From Serratia oryzae (lineage in GTDB: Bacteria > Pseudomonadota > Gammaproteobacteria > Enterobacterales > Enterobacteriaceae), in contig NZ_MOXD01000009.1 of assembly GCF_001976145.1 (NCBI RefSeq), positions 124,051 through 188,050 of the forward strand: a stretch of DNA of 64,000 bases. Reading direction: 5' to 3'. The notes under the pieces are model-generated. The model had not been told where the DNA came from and made no database searches. It worked only from the letters and a program-made list of their open reading frames with translations. The stretch's first letter is position 1. Each line of letters opens with the position of its first letter. The position numbers and the translations under genes were made by a program. Below are positions 39,432 through 47,440 of this stretch, piece after piece.

Positions 39432-40232
39432 TTATGCGGTTTGGCGAGTGGCGGCGTTTGCAGCCTGCGGACGTTGCGCACGCGGTGTGGCATACCAGTA
39501 GCCGAGGCCCATCAGGACCGCGCCAGACAGCGTATTCCCCAACGTTACCCACAACAGGTTATGGCCGATGCCGCTCAGGGTATAGGCTTCGCTGTGATGG
39601 CCGAACCAGGAGAGGGCAAACAGCGTCATGTTGGCAATTGAGTGTTCGTAGCCGGAAGCGATAAACGCCAGCAAACACCACCAGATGGCGATGAACTTGG
39701 CAGCACCTTCAACGCGCAGCGCCATCCAGATCGCCAAACAAACCAGCCAGTTACACAGCACCCCTTTGAAGAACAACACTTCTGCCGGGGCGGTGGTTTT
39801 CGCCAGCGCTGCGGTATGCACCAGGCTGGTGTCGACCGGCAACAGGCTACCGCCACCGTAGTAATACATCAGCGCCACCAGCACCGAGCCGAGCAGGTTG
39901 CCCAGCCAGGTTTGCGGCAACACGGCCCACATTTGGCTCTGTTTGATGGTGCCCGCTTTCACGCCCAGCGTCAGGAACATAGTGTGGCCGGTGAACAGTT
40001 CGGAACCGGCGATGATCACCAGCGTGAGTGCGATACCGAAGGTGGCGCCCATTACCAATGGGCGGATCGATGGATCCACCAGATTACCCAGAGTGAAGAT
40101 CAGGATGATGCCAAGGCCGACGTAGGCTCCGGCCATGGCTGAACTGATCCAGAAGCCGAGCGGGCTCTCTTGCGCCAGTTTGACGATGCGCGCCGCGTTG
40201 GCGGCAGATTTGTTGATGGTATCGGTAAACAT
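39432..40232 (-). CDS. nirC: Nitrite transporter NirC
   Basis: A 266-residue formate/nitrite transporter with six membrane spans (E. coli 268). Segments such as SSAMAGAYVGLGIILIFTLG, GSELFTGHTMFLTLG and SGYEHSIANMTLF are family signatures. It exchanges nitrite and other small anions across the inner membrane. It stands between nirD and cysG in the nir operon. Confidence 0.97.
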   Translation of the reverse strand: MFTDTINKSAANAARIVKLAQESPLGFWISSAMAGAYVGLGIILIFTLGNLVDPSIRPLVMGATFGIALTLVIIAGSELFTGHTMFLTLGVKAGTIKQSQMWAVLPQTWLGNLLGSVLVALMYYYGGGSLLPVDTSLVHTAALAKTTAPAEVLFFKGVLCNWLVCLAIWMALRVEGAAKFIAIWWCLLAFIASGYEHSIANMTLFALSWFGHHSEAYTLSGIGHNLLWVTLGNTLSGAVLMGLGYWYATPRAQRPQAANAATRQTA

Positions 40233-40282
40233 AGATTTCCCTGGAAATTAAAAACAAAAAGTGTAAAGGCAATAGCGGTAAG

Positions 40283-40311
40283 CCCCTCTCCTCTCTTTCG
40301 AAGGGAGGGGG
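40283..40311 (-). repeat. Hairpin between nirD and nirC
   Basis: CCCCTCTCC and GGGAGGGG arms with one mismatch around CTCTTTCGAA. The base pattern resembles the hairpin arms of the paired-hairpin repeats at 37.8 and 47.4 kb, so it may be a reduced relative. It could lower nirC-cysG expression relative to nirBD. Confidence 0.45.
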
Positions 40312-40315
40312 AGTA

Positions 40316-40645
40316 TTACTGAGCTGCTACTTGCACCATGCCATCGACGATTCTGTGGGTGAAACTGGCCACGGAACGGCTTTCGTCTTCCATGCACAAC
40401 CCATCATGCAGGCGGAAATGCTGTTTCTTCAGCGGGCTGGCTACCCACAATTCCCCCTGATGCTCGGCAATCAGGCCGCGCGACAGCACGCTGGCCTGAG
40501 CGAACGGATCGATATTGCTGATGGCATACAGTTGTTCATCGGCGCGGGGGCGGAAGATAGCCACCTGCTGCTCGCCAATCAGCGCACACACGCCGGTGCC
40601 GGGCAGGATCTCGGCAAGCGGGCAAACGGAAATCCACTGGCTCAT
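40316..40645 (-). CDS. nirD: Nitrite reductase small subunit NirD
   Basis: A 109-residue protein of the Rieske fold that, like E. coli NirD, lacks the Cys/His iron-sulfur ligands. It partners NirB in the cytoplasmic NADH-dependent nitrite reductase. Its ATG overlaps the nirB stop by 4 bases. Confidence 0.95.
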   Translation of the reverse strand: MSQWISVCPLAEILPGTGVCALIGEQQVAIFRPRADEQLYAISNIDPFAQASVLSRGLIAEHQGELWVASPLKKQHFRLHDGLCMEDESRSVASFTHRIVDGMVQVAAQ

Positions 40646-43191
40646 GCGTTGCTCTCCTCGGTTTCCAAGATCTTAACGGGGATACGCTCATCCGGGCGCG
40701 CCGGGCGATGCTGTTCACGTTCGGGCACCACCTGCACGTTAGGATCGCGCTGGCTGCTGTTGATGAAGTGAGAAAAACGTACCTGAGCGGCAGGGTCTTC
40801 GACGGTGGCCTTCCATTCGCAGGTGACCGCGCTGCGCAGGCGGGCGATTTCGGCCTCTAACTGATCGTTGATCCCCAGTTTGTCGTCGATGATCACCTTG
40901 CGCAGATAATCGATACCGCCTTCCAGGCTTTCCAGCCAGACCGAGGTGCGCTGCAATTTATCGCCGATACGGATATAGAACATCATAAAGCGGTCGAGAT
41001 AGCGCATCAGCGTATCGCTGTCGAGATCCGCCGCCAGCAGATCCGCGTGGCGCGGTTTCATTCCGCCGTTGCCGCACACATACAGGTTCCAGCCGTTTTC
41101 GGTGGCAATAATGCCCACGTCTTTCCCCTGCGCTTCGGCACATTCACGGGTGCAGCCGGAAACGCCGAACTTCATTTTGTGCGGGGTACGGATGCCTTTG
41201 TAGCGGTGTTCAAGCTGCACGCCGAAGCCGACGCTGTCGCCGACGCCGTAACGGCACCAGGTGCTACCGACGCAGGTTTTCGCCATACGCAGCGCTTTGG
41301 CATACGCGTGACCGGTTTCGAACCCGGCGGCGATCAGCCTGCTCCAGATGGCGGGCAGATCGTCTTTCTGCGCGCCGAACATGCCGATGCGCTGGGAACC
41401 GGTCATCTTGGTGTACAGGTTATAGTCTTTAGCGATCTGGCCGATGGCCAGCAGCCCGTCCGGGGTGATTTCACCACCGGCAGAGCGCGGGATCACCGAA
41501 TAGGTGCCGTCTTTCTGGATGTTGCCGAGGAAGTTGTCGTTAGTGTCTTGCAGCGGTGTGTGCTGTGGCTTGAGCACATACTCATTCCAGCAGGACGCCA
41601 GCAGCGAACCGACGGTGGGTTTACACACTTCGCAGCCGTAGCCTTTGCCGTATTTTGCCAGCAGCTCTGCAAAGGTTTTAATGCCTTCGACGCGGATAAG
41701 GTGGTACAACTCCTGGCGCGAATAGGCAAAGTGTTCGCACAGGTGGTTGTTGACCTCGATGCCCTGTTTGCTCAACTCGGCGTTCAGCACCTGGGTGATA
41801 AGCGGAACGCAGCCGCCGCAGCCGGTTCCGGCTTTAGTTTCAGACTTGATGGCCGCCACGGTGTGGCAGCCCAGGTTCACCGCCTTGATAATGTCGCCTT
41901 TAGTGACGTCAAAGCAGGAGCAGATCTGCGCGCTTTCCGGCAGCGAATCCACCCCGATCGCCGGTTTGCTGCCCGCGTGGGCTGGCAGGATCAGGCTGTC
42001 TGGGTTTTCCGGCAGCTCAATGTTGTTCAACGCCAGTTGCAATAGGTTGCCGTAGTCGCTGGTGTCACCGACCAACACCGCGCCGAGCAGGGTTTTGTTG
42101 TCTGCGCTAACGACCAGACGTTTGTAGACCTCTTTGCTCTCGTCCAGATAGACGTAGCTGCGTGCGCCAGCGGTGCGCGCATGGGCATCACCGATCCCGC
42201 CGACGTCGACGCCCAGCAGTTTCAGCTTGGCGCTCATGTCCGCGCCCTGGAAGGCATTCTCGCGGTTTAACAGATGATCGGCGGTGACCTGCGCCATCTT
42301 GTACCCTGGAGCGACCAGGCCAAAGGTGCGTTCGTGCCACGAGGCACATTCACCAATGGCATAAACATCGGGATCGGAGGTCTGGCAGCGATCGTTGATC
42401 GCAATGCCGCCGCGCGGAGCCGTTGCCAGCCCGCACTGGTGAGCCAGTTTGTCCTGTGGGCGGATGCCGGTAGAGAACACGATGAAATCGACTTCCAGCT
42501 CGCTGCCGTCGGCAAAGTGCATGGTTTTGCGCGCACTTTGCCCGCCGTTGACGATCTCGGTGGTGTTCTTACCTGTGTGAACTTTTACGCCCATCCGCTC
42601 GATCTTGCGGCGCAGTTGATCGCCGCCCATCGGATCGAGCTGTTCGGCCATCAGCATCGGGGCGAATTCGATAACGTGAGTTTCTACCCCCAGGCTTTTC
42701 AGTGCCCCGGCGGCCTCCAGGCCGAGCAGGCCACCGCCAACCACCGCGCCGCGTTTGCTGCGGCGCGCGCAGGATTCGATGGCGTTCAAATCTTCAATGG
42801 TGCGATAAACGAAACAATCCTGGCTTTCGGAGCCTTTGATCGGAGGAACCCACGGGTAGGAGCCGGTGGCCATGACCAGTTTGTCGTAATACACCGTGCG
42901 GCCGGTGTTGGAGTGGATCACCTTCTCCGCCCGGTTAATGGTGATGGCACGTTCGCCCACCAGCACTTTCACGCCCTGTTTCTCGTAAAAGCCTTCACGT
43001 ACCAGCGACAGTTCTTCAGCGGTATGGTGAGAGAAATAGGAGGAGAGATGCACGCGATCGTAGGCGATACGGGGTTCTTCACAAAAGATGGTTATTTCAA
43101 ACTGATCTTTGTCTGCCTTATCCAGCAGATCTTCGATAAATCGGTGGCCAACCATGCCGTTGCCGATGACAGCGAGTTTTACTCTACTCAT
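40642..43191 (-). CDS. nirB: NADH-dependent nitrite reductase large subunit NirB
   Basis: The ATG at 43191 (MSRVKLAVIGNGMVGHRF), preceded by GAGG, gives 849 residues (E. coli 847). In order: FAD and NADH domains (VVGGGLLGLEAAGALK), a BFD-like [2Fe-2S] site (ICSCF, GTGCGGC), and the siroheme/[4Fe-4S] reductase domain with CVGSTWC and CTREC cysteine pairs. It reduces nitrite to ammonium during anaerobic growth. First gene of nirBDC-cysG; its promoter has canonical FNR and NarL/NarP sites. Confidence 0.98.
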   Translation of the reverse strand: MSRVKLAVIGNGMVGHRFIEDLLDKADKDQFEITIFCEEPRIAYDRVHLSSYFSHHTAEELSLVREGFYEKQGVKVLVGERAITINRAEKVIHSNTGRTVYYDKLVMATGSYPWVPPIKGSESQDCFVYRTIEDLNAIESCARRSKRGAVVGGGLLGLEAAGALKSLGVETHVIEFAPMLMAEQLDPMGGDQLRRKIERMGVKVHTGKNTTEIVNGGQSARKTMHFADGSELEVDFIVFSTGIRPQDKLAHQCGLATAPRGGIAINDRCQTSDPDVYAIGECASWHERTFGLVAPGYKMAQVTADHLLNRENAFQGADMSAKLKLLGVDVGGIGDAHARTAGARSYVYLDESKEVYKRLVVSADNKTLLGAVLVGDTSDYGNLLQLALNNIELPENPDSLILPAHAGSKPAIGVDSLPESAQICSCFDVTKGDIIKAVNLGCHTVAAIKSETKAGTGCGGCVPLITQVLNAELSKQGIEVNNHLCEHFAYSRQELYHLIRVEGIKTFAELLAKYGKGYGCEVCKPTVGSLLASCWNEYVLKPQHTPLQDTNDNFLGNIQKDGTYSVIPRSAGGEITPDGLLAIGQIAKDYNLYTKMTGSQRIGMFGAQKDDLPAIWSRLIAAGFETGHAYAKALRMAKTCVGSTWCRYGVGDSVGFGVQLEHRYKGIRTPHKMKFGVSGCTRECAEAQGKDVGIIATENGWNLYVCGNGGMKPRHADLLAADLDSDTLMRYLDRFMMFYIRIGDKLQRTSVWLESLEGGIDYLRKVIIDDKLGINDQLEAEIARLRSAVTCEWKATVEDPAAQVRFSHFINSSQRDPNVQVVPEREQHRPARPDERIPVKILETEESNA

Positions 43192-43249
43192 TATTGCCTC
43201 AAAATTCTGATTTCCTGAGCGTACCTTATTCCTCCCTGACATCGATTTA

Positions 43250-43263
43250 TTGATGCAAATCAA
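43250..43263 (-). promoter_or_regulatory. FNR site of the nirB promoter
   Basis: TTGATGCAAATCAA matches the FNR consensus TTGAT-N4-ATCAA perfectly. If it is centred at -41.5, as in E. coli nirB, transcription starts near 43215, and a TAAGGT -10 element lies at 43223-43228, giving a ~24-base leader with a proper GAGG ribosome site. Confidence 0.88.
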
Positions 43264-43276
43264 TTTGGCTGCCATA

Positions 43277-43292
43277 TACCTCTAATGTGGTA
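43277..43292 (-). promoter_or_regulatory. NarL/NarP 7-2-7 site of the nirB promoter
   Basis: TACCTCT-AA-TGTGGTA is an inverted pair of NarL heptamers with a 2-base spacer. Its centre is 28 bases from the FNR centre, that is -69.5, the position known for E. coli nirB. Confidence 0.8.
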
Positions 43293-43436
43293 TATATATG
43301 ATTTTTATCAATATTTGTTAAGTTGCGGTTTTTGTTCAACTTTAGCTGAATCGAGCCAGTTGACGGGTCTGTGAGGTGAGTTCGGGAGGGGGCACCATTG
43401 CGCTGCTTTGTCAGCCACCAACGGCAGCCGTATGAT

Positions 43437-43452
43437 GTGGGAACGTTTGGCA
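43437..43452 (+). promoter_or_regulatory. Possible PurR operator upstream of codA
   Basis: The core GAACGTTTG agrees with 8 of the 10 central bases of the PurR site (CAAACGTTTG), 17 bases before the codA start. E. coli codBA is repressed by PurR, so the position is plausible, but the outer bases do not match. Confidence 0.35.
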
Positions 43453-43468
43453 GAACAGAGGTGACAAG

Positions 43469-44752
43469 GTGGCGAATCATCCCGTGAAGTTTATCGATAA
43501 TCTGCGCCTGAGTGGGCAGGAAGGGTTATGGCAACTGGCTCTTGAGCAGGGGCGTATTAGCCAGATCGTTCCGCAACCCGCAGGGCTGGAACCGGGCAGT
43601 GATGCATTGGATGCTGAAGGCGGCTTGGCATTGCCGGCGTTTGTTGAACCGCATATTCATCTGGATACCACCCAGACCGCCGGGCAGCCCGCCTGGAATC
43701 AGTCGGGTACGTTGTTTGAAGGCATTGAGCGCTGGGCCGAGCGCAAAGCGTTGCTGACCCATGAGGATGTGAAACGGCGCGCCTGGCAGACGCTGAAATG
43801 GCAGATCGCCAACGGTGTGCAGTATGTTCGTACTCACGTCGATGTTTCCGACCCTACGCTGACCGCACTGCGCGCGATGCTGGAAGTGAAGCAGGAAGTC
43901 GCCCCTTGGGTAACGCTGCAAATTGTGGCGTTCCCACAGGAAGGGATCCTGTCTTATCCCAACGGCGAAGCGCTGTTGGAGGAGGCGCTGCGCCTGGGGG
44001 CCGACGTGGTTGGGGCGATCCCGCATTTTGAGTTCACCCGCGAATACGGTGTGGAATCCCTGCATAAAGCATTCGCCCTGGCGCAGAAGTACGACCGGCT
44101 GGTGGATGTGCATTGCGATGAGATCGACGATGAACAATCGCGCTTTGTTGAAACTGTAGCAGCGCTGGCGCTGAAGCTGGAAATGGGCAGCAAGGTCACC
44201 GCCAGCCATACCACGGCGATGCACTCTTACAACGGGGCTTACACCTCGCGGCTGTTCCGCCTGCTGAAGATGTCTGGGATTAACTTTGTTGCTAATCCAC
44301 TGGTGAATATTCATCTGCAGGGGCGTTTTGATACTTACCCTAAACGGCGTGGCATTACGCGGGTGAAAGAGATGCTGGAGGCGGGGATCAACGTCTGCTT
44401 TGGTCATGACGACGTCTTCGATCCCTGGTATCCGCTCGGCACCGCCAATATGTTGCAGGTGCTGCATATGGGGTTGCACGTCTGCCAACTGATGGGATAC
44501 GGCCAGATCAACGATGGTTTGAACCTGATCACCACTCACAGCGCGCGGACGATGCACTTGCAGGACTATGGCCTAAAAGTGGGTAACAGCGCCAATCTGG
44601 TGATTTTGCCTGCGGAAAACGGCTTTGACGCGGTGCGCCGCCAAACGCCGGTGCGTTATTCCATGCGCCAGGGTGCGCTGATTGCTGAAACTCAGCCGGC
44701 AAGCACCACGTTGTATCTGCAAACGGAGGAGAAGGTGGATTTCCGGCGCTAG
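43469..44752 (+). CDS. codA: Cytosine deaminase
   Basis: A 427-residue amidohydrolase with a GTG start after GAGGTG. Metal ligands His62 and His64 ([14 protein letters not shown]), the later HCDEIDDE and SHTTAMH segments and the Asp in [10 protein letters not shown] match E. coli CodA closely. It converts cytosine to uracil and ammonia for pyrimidine and nitrogen salvage. Unlike E. coli codBA, no cytosine permease gene is adjacent: nirB lies divergent upstream and tsgA convergent downstream. Confidence 0.96.
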   Translation: MANHPVKFIDNLRLSGQEGLWQLALEQGRISQIVPQPAGLEPGSDALDAEGGLALPAFVEPHIHLDTTQTAGQPAWNQSGTLFEGIERWAERKALLTHEDVKRRAWQTLKWQIANGVQYVRTHVDVSDPTLTALRAMLEVKQEVAPWVTLQIVAFPQEGILSYPNGEALLEEALRLGADVVGAIPHFEFTREYGVESLHKAFALAQKYDRLVDVHCDEIDDEQSRFVETVAALALKLEMGSKVTASHTTAMHSYNGAYTSRLFRLLKMSGINFVANPLVNIHLQGRFDTYPKRRGITRVKEMLEAGINVCFGHDDVFDPWYPLGTANMLQVLHMGLHVCQLMGYGQINDGLNLITTHSARTMHLQDYGLKVGNSANLVILPAENGFDAVRRQTPVRYSMRQGALIAETQPASTTLYLQTEEKVDFRR

Positions 44753-44761
44753 ATGCCATGG

Positions 44762-44790
44762 AAAAAGGGTTCTGCGATGGCAGAACCCTT
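44762..44790 (-). terminator. Rho-independent terminator of tsgA
   Basis: AAGGGTTCTGC, a 4-base loop and GCAGAACCCTT make a perfect 11-bp stem. Read leftward it is followed by TTTTTC, so it serves tsgA best; it may also stop codA transcripts. Confidence 0.8.
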
Positions 44791-44809
44791 GAGGTGCCTT
44801 CATCAGAAC

Positions 44810-45994
44810 TTAATGCGTGACATGCCCATGGCTGCGGTGTTTGGTGACAAAGCCAAGCAGCAGACACATCACAAACACCGCCAGATACAGGCCGTTGGCG
44901 GTGGTCAGCGCTGCGTGTGCGCCGCCTTTGCCCACGATCGGGCCGGTCACCACAAAGGTCAGCATAGTGCCGATGGTGCCGCAGGTCAGGATAAAGTTGA
45001 CCAGCTTCGGTGAAGAAACTTTAGTTTGCAGCGAGCCAAGGGTGATCAGCGTGGTGTAAATAGCGCTGGAAACGAAGCCCAAAGCCATAATGAAATAGCT
45101 CAGGTGCTGCGGATTATCGCTGCTGACGAACAGGTACATGGCGCCGGTGGCTAAGGCTGCCAGCACGGTCACGATGCGTTGCAGATCGAAGAAGCGCAGG
45201 ATAAAGCTGAACACCCACATGCCGATCATATAAGAAGTCCAGAAGTCGCTCACCAGCTTGCCCGCCTGGCCGATATCCATATTAAAGGATTTGGTGGCAT
45301 ATTCCGGCACCCACTGGATAAAGCCCAACTGACCAAGGATGTAGCACAAGGCGGCGATCGACAGGAACAGTACGCCAATGCCCCATTTCTCTTTCACTGC
45401 CGGTTCACCGCTTTCCGGCCCTTTGTTACCCAGCACCGGGAACTCAGAGCACAGGGTCAACACGAAGATCGCGACATACAGCAGGCCAATGCAGGCATAA
45501 ACCCAATACCAGCCAATGCTGCGCGCCAGCAACATGGCGGCGACGATCGGGAAAATCATCCCCGCCATGCTGAAGAAAGAGTCGGTAAACAACAGGCGCG
45601 AACCCCGCTGGCGGCCAGCGTACATATGGGTAATCAGGAAGGTGCCGATCGACATGGTGATGCCGCTGACCACGCCGAGCACAAACATGCACAGCGAGAA
45701 CAGGGTCAGGCTTTTGCTCACCATCAGCCCGGCAACTGCCAGCACCATCAGCACAAAACCAAACAGCAACTGGCGTTTCAACGGGATGATTTCCATCAGC
45801 CAGGCGTTCAGGAAGATCGAAATCAGAATACCGGCGTTCAGAAAGGTAAAGGTGTTACTCATGCTGGACACTGGCAGATTGAAGTATTCTGCAATGTTGC
45901 CCATCACCATCCCTGTGACGATCACTAAAGCTCCGGTCAGCGCGTAAGAAAAAAAGCTGATCCATGTTAGCCGGATGCGGTTGCTGTCATTCAT
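44810..45994 (-). CDS. tsgA: MFS transporter TsgA
   Basis: A 394-residue, 12-span major facilitator (E. coli 393) beginning [20 protein letters not shown]. The loop between helices 4 and 5 has [20 protein letters not shown], identical in style to enteric TsgA. The substrate is unknown; Salmonella tsgA was found as a tellurite- and selenite-affected gene. In E. coli it lies directly between nirB and ppiA; here codA and a PTS cluster flank it. Confidence 0.95.
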   Translation of the reverse strand: MNDSNRIRLTWISFFSYALTGALVIVTGMVMGNIAEYFNLPVSSMSNTFTFLNAGILISIFLNAWLMEIIPLKRQLLFGFVLMVLAVAGLMVSKSLTLFSLCMFVLGVVSGITMSIGTFLITHMYAGRQRGSRLLFTDSFFSMAGMIFPIVAAMLLARSIGWYWVYACIGLLYVAIFVLTLCSEFPVLGNKGPESGEPAVKEKWGIGVLFLSIAALCYILGQLGFIQWVPEYATKSFNMDIGQAGKLVSDFWTSYMIGMWVFSFILRFFDLQRIVTVLAALATGAMYLFVSSDNPQHLSYFIMALGFVSSAIYTTLITLGSLQTKVSSPKLVNFILTCGTIGTMLTFVVTGPIVGKGGAHAALTTANGLYLAVFVMCLLLGFVTKHRSHGHVTH

Positions 45995-46185
45995 TGTATA
46001 GGCCTGATTGATGACTGTTTCGGTTGAGGGTTAACACTGGCAAAAGGCCACGGCTTTTCTGGCAAAGCAGAGAAAGTCCCGCGAGAACCACCAGGAAGCG
46101 GATCCTAGCATAGCCAACGGGAGTTTTTGTGATGGTGGTCTGCTTTCTGATGCAAAAGATGAAATGCAATGAATGTCCCTGTGAT

Positions 46186-47166
46186 CTAAACGGCGATCGG
46201 CACGATCGAATCACGGTGTACGATCGTTGGCTCAAAGGTGACCGCAGGCGTGTGTGGATCGATCAAGCGACGGGTGGCATGTTGTGCCATCTCGGTGATC
46301 GGGAAATGCACGCTGGTCAGCGCCGGGCGTGCAAAAGGCGCACGCTCGCCGCTGTCATAGCAAATCAGCGCGATATCCTGCGGTACGCGCAGACGGTGTT
46401 CATTAATGGCCAGCAGGGCACCAATTGCCATTTCTTCGTTACAGCAATAGATGGCACTCGGCAGCGTTGCACGGCGTAACAACTGGGCGGCACAGTCGTA
46501 ACCGCTTTCCAGATCGTAAACCCCGGCAAGGCAATCCACCGGTTGCAGATCGGCAGCCCGCATCGCGTTAAGAAAACCCTGCAATCGCAGCTGGCTGGAG
46601 GCGCGCTGCGGTGGGCCGCTGATGCAGGCGATGCGCCGGTGGCCAGCATCGATCAGCTGTTGCGTCGCTATCTGGCTGGCGCGTACGTGATCAAACGTAA
46701 CGCAACGATCTTCCAAACCTGGCACCAGGCGATCCAACAGCACAAAGTGGCGCTGCTCTGCGGCTAGCTGGCGGAGCCGATCGTCAGAGAGAAAACGCAC
46801 GTGCAGGATCACCCCGTCACAGCGCAGGCTGAACAGGCGTTGAATCGCCAGCAGTTCGTTCTCTGCGCTGTTACGGCCTTGGGTCACCAGCAACTGTTTA
46901 CCCTGCGATTCTGCCTCGGTTTGCACAAAATCCATCAGCGCACCAAAAAAGCCACCGCGGTAAGAGGTGGTAACCAGCCCCAGCGTATTGCTGTGGCTGG
47001 AGGCCAGCGCTCTGGCTGCCGGATTGGGGGTATAACCCAGTTCGGCCACGGCTTTGGTCACCTTCTCACGCGTGAGGGGTTTGACGTTGCTGTCACCATT
47101 CACCACGCGTGACACCGTGGCGCGGGATACCCCGGCCAACGCTGCGACATCTTCCAGTGTCACCAT
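46186..47166 (-). CDS. LacI-family repressor, probably of the adjacent PTS/GH4 operon
   Basis: A 326-residue LacI/GalR protein: helix-turn-helix plus hinge (TLEDVAALAGVSRATVSRVV, then a VKPLTREKVTKAVAELGYTP hinge region) and a periplasmic-binding-type effector domain. It lies downstream of, and in the same direction as, the PTS operon, separated by repeat-rich sequence. A perfect palindrome with a central CG, the usual LacI-family operator form, stands before that operon. The effector is presumably the imported phospho-disaccharide or its product; not shown. Confidence 0.85.
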   Translation of the reverse strand: MVTLEDVAALAGVSRATVSRVVNGDSNVKPLTREKVTKAVAELGYTPNPAARALASSHSNTLGLVTTSYRGGFFGALMDFVQTEAESQGKQLLVTQGRNSAENELLAIQRLFSLRCDGVILHVRFLSDDRLRQLAAEQRHFVLLDRLVPGLEDRCVTFDHVRASQIATQQLIDAGHRRIACISGPPQRASSQLRLQGFLNAMRAADLQPVDCLAGVYDLESGYDCAAQLLRRATLPSAIYCCNEEMAIGALLAINEHRLRVPQDIALICYDSGERAPFARPALTSVHFPITEMAQHATRRLIDPHTPAVTFEPTIVHRDSIVPIAV

Positions 47167-47185
47167 TATCCTGCTCCTGATTGCG

Positions 47186-47245
47186 TATCCCCTTGGTTTT
47201 TCAAGCTGCAGCGTGATGGGCTGTGTTGGCTCGTTTTCTCAGTGT
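47186..47245. repeat. Degenerate left half of the ~125-bp palindromic repeat
   Basis: TATCCCCTTGGTTTTTCAAG followed by CTGCAG, TGTGTTGGCT and TTTTCTCA aligns with the left half of the copy at 31247-31371. The right half is missing. It sits just upstream of the LacI gene and may overlap its promoter. Confidence 0.55.
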
Positions 47246-47271
47246 GGTGTACGACATGTTATTTAAACGGT

Positions 47272-47300
47272 GGCAAATAGGCCTAATGCCGGTCAGTTAA
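47272..47300 (+). repeat. Inverted duplicate of the celF 3' end
   Basis: CCTAATGCCGGTCAGTTAA at 47282-47300 is the reverse complement, with one mismatch, of 47442-47460 in the last codons of the GH4 gene. The adjoining GGCAAATAGGCC at 47272 occurs in direct orientation at 47459-47470. The pair flanks the paired-hairpin repeat. Confidence 0.8.
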
Positions 47301-47340
47301 ACGCAAAACTGCATAATCGTGTGCAATTGCTAAAGGAGCC

Positions 47341-47440
47341 GCCCCCTCTCCCGTGGGAGAGGGCCGGGGTGAGGGGCTTGTAGTGCGGTGTTCATCCCCT
47401 CACCCTAACCCTCTCCCCAAGGGAGAGGGAACTGGTTAGC
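47341..47440 (-). repeat. Paired-hairpin repeat, copy B (3' end of the GH4 gene)
   Basis: Read leftward it opens GCTAACCAGTTCCCTCTCCC like copy A, with stems CCCTCTCCC/GGGAGAGGG at both ends and GGTGAGGGG/CCCCTCACC between. Its first 49 bases are the last codons and stop of the GH4 gene. Confidence 0.85.
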
